In this document: positions 58,803 through 64,000 of the stretch, in pieces
Position numbering within the stretch: the stretch's first letter is position 1
Layout of the letters: every line of letters begins with the position of its first letter
NCBI GenBank assembly: GCA_040765295.1
Contig: JAXGSB010000001.1
Span: forward strand, 1,426,001-1,490,000
Origin: Scatomorpha sp040765295
Lineage (GTDB): Bacteria > Bacillota > Clostridia > Oscillospirales > Oscillospiraceae
DNA: 64,000 bases
Reading direction: 5' to 3'
Translations under genes and position numbers: made by a program
Notes under the pieces: generated by a model
Told to the model about the DNA's origin: nothing
Database searches by the model: none
Seen by the model: only the letters and a program-made list of their open reading frames with translations

Positions 58803-59093
58803 CCAGGTTTTAAACTTTTAATTGTAATTAATATGTTTTAGTCTGATTGACCATGAAAAACGCCTGACTCTCATATAAATATCATTATTTTGTTGTGGTT
58901 TGACCAGTTTGCATGGCTGCCCTGATTTTGTCGGTCAGCAGCTTTCAGAGCATCTGCTGAATCAGCGCTGTTGCTTTGACCTCACATTATGCTTGAACTT
59001 ATTTATAAACTTAGGTTCTTATTTTTACAGCATTTGGCACATTTTCAGCTTATTTTATTTTGATTTGATGTAAGCAAAACGGTTTTAGGGAGT

Positions 59094-59133
59094 AAAAGCG
59101 CCATCCGAGGAAATAAGCTCAGATGGCGCTTTT
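59094..59133 (-). terminator. Terminator of the UxaA/TRAP operon
   Basis: A 12-base-pair stem (59094-59105 with 59122-59133) ending in TTTTACT on the minus strand, 27 bases past the UxaA-family stop. Confidence 0.75.
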
Positions 59134-59159
59134 CACCGATTAACTTTTTGTTTTTCAAA

Positions 59160-60665
59160 TTACAGTGCGCCCATCACCAACGGGAATGTCGCCTCCTGAT
59201 GACGTTTCTGCTCTGCTATGGTAATAAGATCACCGTTTGCCACAGCAATCAGCTTGTCAAAAAGAATGCGAGCCCCCTGCTCGAGGCTGAGTTCCCCCGA
59301 TGTAACCCCTGTCAAATCCACATCCATGTGGGCAGAAAAGGTACTCATTGCCTGCTCAGAGGCTGTCAGTTTAATAGAGGGCGCTACAGGAGTACCTACG
59401 GGTGAGCCGCGGCCGGTGCTGTAAACCAAAATATTAGCTCCGGAACAGGTAAGACCGATAAGGGAAAGCGGATCAAGACCAGGGTTGTCGACAACGTAGA
59501 GTCCATTTTTAGAGGGATATTCGCCCATTTCCAGCACGCCTTCAATTGGGGCACTGCCGCTCTTCAATACGTTTCCGAGAGCTTTTTCCTTGAGTGTAGT
59601 GAGGCCACCGGCCTTGTTTCCCGGCGAAGGATTTCCCTCCTCCAGTCTGTGCCCGACAGCAAGTGAGCGATTATAAATCGTACGCAGCATAGATAGAATC
59701 TGATCGCTGACTTCCTGCGAACGCGCGCGGGCGAGAACCATGTCGTGGCCGCCTGTCAGACCATTTGTTTCACCGAGATAGCTGGTGCCGCCATTGTATA
59801 CAATCAGATCAGAGACTATGCCAATGGCAGGGTTGCTGACGGCCGTAGTTGTCCAGTCGGAACCTCCGCATTTTGTGCCATAAATGATATCCGATACAGC
59901 GGCAGGCTCGCGCTCCTGCGCAGCGAGCAGAGCTTTGAAATCCCCAACCTTCCGGACAAGCTTTTCAAAGGTTGCGTCGGAAGAGCCATCTTCCTGCATG
60001 CAAAGCCATGCCGAGGGTTTTTCATCTTTCGTCTGCTCGTAGAAATATTCCGCCCCGACCAATTCACAACCCAGCCCGACATAGATTACAGCGCCGACAT
60101 TAGGATTGCGTGCCAATCCTAGGATAACTGCCTTCATACGCTCCACTTCGTTTGGAAGGATGATACAGCCGGTCGGATTCTCAACAACAACGACATCTCG
60201 ATCGATTGCTCTGAGCTCTGTCAGCGGCTGATTAGCACAAATAACTGTGGAAATTACAAGCAGGTGATTACGAAAGCCGACAAGCCCGTTTTTGCGCCGG
60301 TATCCATAGAGCTCCGGCTGTTTATCTAAAGTAAGCGCAGATGAAAAGGTCGTCCTGACGTTAGGATCAAGTTTATAGTCTTCGTCGAGCGCCGCACCGG
60401 TCAAGCGATCCGCCAGATTGTGCGTATGTATATGTTCTCCGGGATGAATGGCGCGTGTTGCCACGCCGATCGAATGACCGCACTTGACAACATATGATCC
60501 CTCCGGAATCTCAGCACTTGCAATTTTATGTCCGCAGGGGATTGACTCCGATACCTTTATTCCGAGGGAAAAATCGCCCAGATACAACTCGTCACCCGTA
60601 TCGCAGGCCGACATAGCGGTGACGACATTATCGTCAGCCCTATATTGTAAAACTTTCCTTTTCAT
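59160..60665 (-). CDS. UxaA-family altronate/galactarate-type dehydratase
   Basis: A 501-residue protein with an N-terminal SAF domain ending in GEHIHTHNL near residues 85-93 and a large UxaA/GarD catalytic region with GFRNHLLVI, NPTGCIILPNEVERM, YGTKCGGSDWTT and TCSGANILVYSTGRGSPVGTP-like stretches. Such enzymes remove water from sugar acids (altronate, galactarate) with iron. Which acid is used here is not decidable, but the neighbouring TRAP transporter fits an acid substrate. AGGAG precedes ATG 60665; the longer frame into dctM is rejected. Confidence 0.88.
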   Translation of the reverse strand: MKRKVLQYRADDNVVTAMSACDTGDELYLGDFSLGIKVSESIPCGHKIASAEIPEGSYVVKCGHSIGVATRAIHPGEHIHTHNLADRLTGAALDEDYKLDPNVRTTFSSALTLDKQPELYGYRRKNGLVGFRNHLLVISTVICANQPLTELRAIDRDVVVVENPTGCIILPNEVERMKAVILGLARNPNVGAVIYVGLGCELVGAEYFYEQTKDEKPSAWLCMQEDGSSDATFEKLVRKVGDFKALLAAQEREPAAVSDIIYGTKCGGSDWTTTAVSNPAIGIVSDLIVYNGGTSYLGETNGLTGGHDMVLARARSQEVSDQILSMLRTIYNRSLAVGHRLEEGNPSPGNKAGGLTTLKEKALGNVLKSGSAPIEGVLEMGEYPSKNGLYVVDNPGLDPLSLIGLTCSGANILVYSTGRGSPVGTPVAPSIKLTASEQAMSTFSAHMDVDLTGVTSGELSLEQGARILFDKLIAVANGDLITIAEQKRHQEATFPLVMGAL

Positions 60666-60676
60666 AGAAGCTCCTG

Positions 60677-61957
60677 TCAAAGACCGGCTATGCTTGGAAG
60701 CCATGTGCTCAGGGAGGGAAAGAGAGCTACAAGCACAAGTGAGGTTATCAGAGTTACATAGTACCACTTATTGGCTTTGAAAAATTCGCCGATTGAGACT
60801 CCCGCAAAATTGCAGGCCAGATACATCGGCGCGCCGACAGGCGGAGTAACACACCCGATAGTCAGTCCAATCACCGCAAGTACGCCAAACTGGACACCGC
60901 TGATGCCGAGCGCCTGAACCACAGGATAGAGAACCGGGATAACCATTATAAGATTCGTTGTCACTGAAAAGAACATCCCAAGGATGAGAAACAGCACACA
61001 ACACGCCAATAGAAAAGCAGTCGGTGTGAGATTGAGCGACGTAATGAAATTAACCATAAGGACCGGCACTCTTGCCATACTAAGAACCCAACTGAAAGCG
61101 AGGCCGCAGGCCAGCAGGAACATCACCATCGCAGAAGTGTATACCATATCCTTCAAGATATTCAGCACGCTTTGAAGATTGATTTCCCGATATACAAACG
61201 CGCCGACAATTAACGCATAGAAGGCGGCAACACAGCCTGCCTCTGTTGCGGTAAACATACCCGAGAGTGTGCCGCCGATAATAATGACCGGAGCAAAGAG
61301 AATGAGAATACTTTCTTTCGTAGCATCCCAGAGCCGCTTCCAGCAGAAATTCTCATGTACCGGGTAGTTGCGTGCCTTTGAGATAAAATAGGTTGGGATC
61401 ATCATGAGCAGCCCCATAATCACACCGGGGATTGCTCCGGCTATAAGTAATGTCGCTATCGGGACTTCCGCCGCAGCACCGTATACAATCATTGTGGTAC
61501 TGGGAGGTATAATCGGTCCCACACAGGCGGAGGAGGCGGTGATTGCCGCAGAGAAATCCGCGTCATATCCCTCGTCAATCTGCGCCTTAATCAGGACGCG
61601 GCCGATTCCGGCAACATCTGCATTGGCCGAGCCGGACATGCCGGCAAAGATCATGCTGGCAACAATATTGGCCTGTGCCAGGCCGCCGCGGAAATGTCCG
61701 ACCAGCGCACTGGCAAATTTTACAAGCCTTCGTGTCGCGCCGGACTCATTGAGGATGGAGCCGGCGAGAATGAACATTGGAATGGCAAGCAGTTCAAAGG
61801 AGTCGGGCCCGCGGACAAAACGCTGCACAACAATCATATTCGGCAGATTGGGAAAAAGCATGGCATAGATCAATGAGGCCGCGCCAAGACTATAGGCGAT
61901 GGGCACACCGACTATGATGAACAGAAACAGGACAGAAATGGCGATTACGCTTTCCAT
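60677..61957 (-). CDS. dctM: TRAP transporter large permease DctM
   Basis: A 426-residue membrane protein with about twelve segments. Typical DctM stretches are PNLPNMIVVQRFVRGPDSFELLAIP-like near the N-terminus, MIFAGMSGSANADVAGIG near residue 93 and VTPPVGAPMYLACNFAGVSI near 370. It forms the transport channel, driven by a sodium or proton gradient. It overlaps dctQ by 13 bases. No ATPase is needed. Confidence 0.94.
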   Translation of the reverse strand: MESVIAISVLFLFIIVGVPIAYSLGAASLIYAMLFPNLPNMIVVQRFVRGPDSFELLAIPMFILAGSILNESGATRRLVKFASALVGHFRGGLAQANIVASMIFAGMSGSANADVAGIGRVLIKAQIDEGYDADFSAAITASSACVGPIIPPSTTMIVYGAAAEVPIATLLIAGAIPGVIMGLLMMIPTYFISKARNYPVHENFCWKRLWDATKESILILFAPVIIIGGTLSGMFTATEAGCVAAFYALIVGAFVYREINLQSVLNILKDMVYTSAMVMFLLACGLAFSWVLSMARVPVLMVNFITSLNLTPTAFLLACCVLFLILGMFFSVTTNLIMVIPVLYPVVQALGISGVQFGVLAVIGLTIGCVTPPVGAPMYLACNFAGVSIGEFFKANKWYYVTLITSLVLVALFPSLSTWLPSIAGL

Positions 61958-62448
61958 GTGTCTACCTCCTCCGGCGTGAGTTTGATAATCTGCACGATTT
62001 TAACAAGCGCCACAATCGTCGTGTATGCGCCCCCAATAACGGCAGGCAGGACAAAAATAAAACGGGGAATGCCGTTGGCGCTTGTATAATTTGAGCTCGC
62101 GCAAAGCTCAATGCCATAGTAGAACAGCCACCAGCTGACCATGGCGACAAGGAAATTGCTGAGGATCCAGATGATTTTCTTTCCCAGGATTCCCATTCGG
62201 TTGGGGAGCGCCTTGAAGCCCGGATGTTCGGCTCGGTTATAAACTAGGGGCGAGGCCAGAAAGGTTATCCAGACCATAGAGAGCCTGAGGACCTCTTCAG
62301 CCCAGAAAATGGAATTGTTGAAAAATCTGGCTATGACCTGACATAACATCAGTGTCGCCATAAAGGCTGCAATCGCCATACTTGCCCAGAGCAGAATCCG
62401 GTCACAGATATCTCTAATTTTTGTTATAATTTGGACTGTGTGTGAAAT
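61945..62448 (-). CDS. dctQ: TRAP transporter small permease DctQ, probably starting at a non-standard codon
   Basis: A DctQ protein with four membrane segments and the motif NSIFWAEEVLRLSMVWITFLAS near its second helix. The first ATG in frame (62379) would cut into the first membrane helix. The frame continues upstream with family-like sequence (DRILLWASMAIAAF), and the only good ribosome site, AAGGAGAGG, points to ATT at 62448, giving a normal 167-residue protein. No ATG, GTG or TTG lies between. The ATT start is inference. It acts with DctM and the DctP binding protein. Confidence 0.8.
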   Translation of the reverse strand: MSHTVQIITKIRDICDRILLWASMAIAAFMATLMLCQVIARFFNNSIFWAEEVLRLSMVWITFLASPLVYNRAEHPGFKALPNRMGILGKKIIWILSNFLVAMVSWWLFYYGIELCASSNYTSANGIPRFIFVLPAVIGGAYTTIVALVKIVQIIKLTPEEVDTWKA

Positions 62449-62487
62449 AGCAAACCTCTCCTTTCTAAAGATGAAGTATAGTACCGT

Positions 62488-62514
62488 GCGGAGCGACAGA
62501 TAATGCCGCTCCGC
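62488..62514 (-). other. Intergenic hairpin between dctP and dctQ
   Basis: Stem GCGGAGCG/CGCTCCGC (62488-62495 with 62507-62514) with no T run. Such stems often keep the binding-protein message more abundant than the permease message. Confidence 0.55.
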
Positions 62515-62549
62515 AGTGTTTTACGGCAGGAGAATCAGAGGTCTTGGGC

Positions 62550-63581
62550 TCAGGACAGAGCTCGGATTTCGGCAAAGAGATCTTCATCGCCCCAGACATT
62601 CCAAATCTTCTCGGCGACGCCGTCCATTGCGGCAATCCACTCATCGCGATCGATGTCGATGATTTGAACACCTTCGTCCTGAATCTGCTTATACTTATCT
62701 TCCAAGCCCTCATGAACAAGCTGCTGGTGATATTGGCCCGCCTCGAAGGCCGCCTCGAGGATTACCTCCTGCAGCTCGGGGCTGAAGCTGTTAAACTTAT
62801 CCTCATTCATCAGAAGCCAGTTAGCTTCATAGACATGGTTGGTCATGTAATAGTACTTGCAGACACTGTAGTAGCCATTGTTGATAAATGAGTCAATTGT
62901 CGTCTCGGCGCCGTCAACCGCGCCAGTCTGAAGACCGCTGTAGACCTCACTAAGCGTCAATGAAACCGGAGAGGCGCCAAGCGCTTTCCAGCCTTCTACA
63001 TAAGTGGTATTTTCGGGGACGCGGACGCGAAAGCCTTTAAGATCCGCCAGAGAGTCAAGCTGCTTGGTGCCATACAGACTTCTGGGTTGACGATACCAGT
63101 TGCGAGCAAGAACCCTGATATTGGTGGCATCTTCAAACTGAGAGGCAAGCTCGTCGCCGATCGATCCGTTTATGACTTTGTCAAGGTGATCCCAGTCGTC
63201 GATTACATAAGGCAGGGTAAAAATCTGCAGCGACTTGGCGAAGTTGCCGCAAATACCGGTAGCGGGAATTGTTAGGTCAATGGCGCCCATGTTAACACTC
63301 TCGACCTGTTCCTGCTCAGTGCCCAGCTGCGAGGAAGGGTAGATTGTGACCGTGATAGCTCCATTGGACTTCTCCTCAAGGAGTTCCTTGAATCGGAGGG
63401 CAGTCATTCCGGTTACGGTGGTATCTGCGTAAATTGTTGCAAACGAAAGATCAACGGCTTTGACCGGCTCGGCAGCGGGGGCCTGTGTCTCGGCGGATGT
63501 GGAGGTCGTGCTGGACTGTCCGCATGCGCAGAGTGTAAAGATCATAATAACAGCGATAAGTAAAGTGATTAGTTTTTTCAT
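62550..63581 (-). CDS. dctP: TRAP transporter substrate-binding lipoprotein DctP
   Basis: A 343-residue extracellular binding protein. The lipobox TLCACGQ gives a lipid-anchored Cys near residue 19, followed by a Ser/Thr-rich linker. Family signatures are SSQLGTEQEQVESVNMGAID near 83 and the Arg in GFRVRVPENTTYVEGWKALG near 181, which holds the carboxylate of the ligand. It delivers an organic acid to DctQM. AAAGGAGACC precedes its ATG. It is the first gene of dctPQM. Confidence 0.94.
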   Translation of the reverse strand: MKKLITLLIAVIMIFTLCACGQSSTTSTSAETQAPAAEPVKAVDLSFATIYADTTVTGMTALRFKELLEEKSNGAITVTIYPSSQLGTEQEQVESVNMGAIDLTIPATGICGNFAKSLQIFTLPYVIDDWDHLDKVINGSIGDELASQFEDATNIRVLARNWYRQPRSLYGTKQLDSLADLKGFRVRVPENTTYVEGWKALGASPVSLTLSEVYSGLQTGAVDGAETTIDSFINNGYYSVCKYYYMTNHVYEANWLLMNEDKFNSFSPELQEVILEAAFEAGQYHQQLVHEGLEDKYKQIQDEGVQIIDIDRDEWIAAMDGVAEKIWNVWGDEDLFAEIRALS

Positions 63582-63690
63582 TTGTGGTCTCCTTTCTTGA
63601 TTTTAAGTGTTTTAAGTGTTTTTGTTCGTATGACGGGCGCGCTGGCGAATTTCTTTTTACTGTTTTCAGTGCTTCCCTCCTTTATTAGTC

Positions 63691-64000
63691 TTATTGTGCG
63701 GAAACAGTTTCCGGGCTGACGCGAAGACGGAGCGCATCTCCGTCCAGAGATATGAGGATATTGCGCCGCCATACGACATCGTTTCTTTCCGGGAAATCGC
63801 TGCGGTATAAGGCGCCGCGACTTTCCTGGCGCAGGTCTGAGCTCATCAGCTGCGTTTTCAACACGCAAATGCGATTGAGCAATTCCTGATACCGTGCGAG
63901 ATCCGCCAAGTTTTTGACTCGGACCGACGCAGCCTCATCTTCAAGTTTGGACAGGGCATCAAGTCCGGTCCGCAGGCTGGAGGCGGAACGGATGATCCCA
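63691..64000 (-). CDS. C-terminus of a fumarate reductase/succinate dehydrogenase-like flavoprotein
   Basis: The frame enters from the window edge and ends at 63691, giving the last 102 residues. QESRGALYRSDFPERNDVVW matches the ESRGxHYRxDYPxRDD motif at the C-terminal helical domain of FrdA/SdhA, L-aspartate oxidase and adenylylsulfate reductase flavoproteins. It lies upstream of dctP on the same strand and likely belongs to the same catabolic operon. Which oxidoreductase it is cannot be told from the fragment. Confidence 0.8.
   Translation of the reverse strand, partial: GIIRSASSLRTGLDALSKLEDEAASVRVKNLADLARYQELLNRICVLKTQLMSSDLRQESRGALYRSDFPERNDVVWRRNILISLDGDALRLRVSPETVSAQ

Noticed and set aside
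63604..63622. AAGTGTTTT tandem repeat before dctP
   Set aside because: Only two short copies in AT-rich leader sequence; likely chance.

Overview
The window reads as chromosomal DNA from a strictly anaerobic Bacillota (Clostridia-type) bacterium of moderate GC. The signs are Gram-positive gene neighbourhoods (recX-recA-prmC-DUF1385, yceD-rpmF, plsY-der, YtrA-type GntR/ABC operon, class III fructose bisphosphatase, short prolyl-tRNA synthetase), strong AGGAGG ribosome sites, TTGACA-N17-TATAAT promoters, and anaerobe chemistry (rubredoxin/rubrerythrin with PerR, 2-hydroxyacyl-CoA dehydratase-like proteins, TRAP transporter). The species assignment is inference.

Layout. 1-2.3 kb: 3' part of an acetamidase/formamidase, an odd small ORF behind a very good promoter, then hslO-yerC. 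2.4-5.6 kb: NfeD, SPFH protein, hexokinase, thioesterase. 5.6-8.9 kb: accessory patch with an IS481/IS3-type element, a zinc-ribbon/Vsr-like nuclease gene and initiator tRNA-Met. 8.9-13.8 kb: minus-strand unit of 3'-5' exonuclease, trkA, trkH and a hydroxy-acid dehydrogenase. 13.9-15.9 kb: murF and a small membrane protein. 16.1-21.6 kb: a complete argCJBDF operon with perfect promoter, ArgR-type operators and a 34-codon leader ORF, visibly richer in G/C and ending beside tRNA-Leu. 21.7-24.7 kb: plsY, der, rpmF, yceD. 24.8-29.9 kb: a possibly leaderless pseudouridine synthase gene, then potABCD. 29.9-37.0 kb: long minus-strand operon from a two-component system through DUF1385, prmC, recA, recX, rimO to pgsA. 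37.1-38.7 kb: phosphopantetheinyl transferase, then an FMN riboswitch with terminator in front of ribU.

38.7-41.9 kb and 55.6-58.8 kb hold two paralogous three-gene cassettes: two divergent 2-hydroxyacyl-CoA dehydratase-family subunits plus a 70-77 residue membrane protein that occurs nowhere else in the window. No activator ATPase is present. Between them lie nadE, proS, an IS30 element with a 16-17 bp target duplication, a GntR/ABC operon, fbp, a zinc/cadmium efflux operon with an SmtB-like operator, coaD, and a PerR-headed rubredoxin/rubrerythrin operon in which a ferredoxin is fused in frame to the rubrerythrin.

59.1-64.0 kb is a catabolic locus (UxaA-family dehydratase, TRAP transporter DctPQM, C-terminus of a fumarate-reductase-like flavoprotein), probably for uptake and breakdown of a sugar acid. 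The strongest candidates for something undescribed are the paired dehydratase/membrane-protein cassettes and the zinc-ribbon nuclease.
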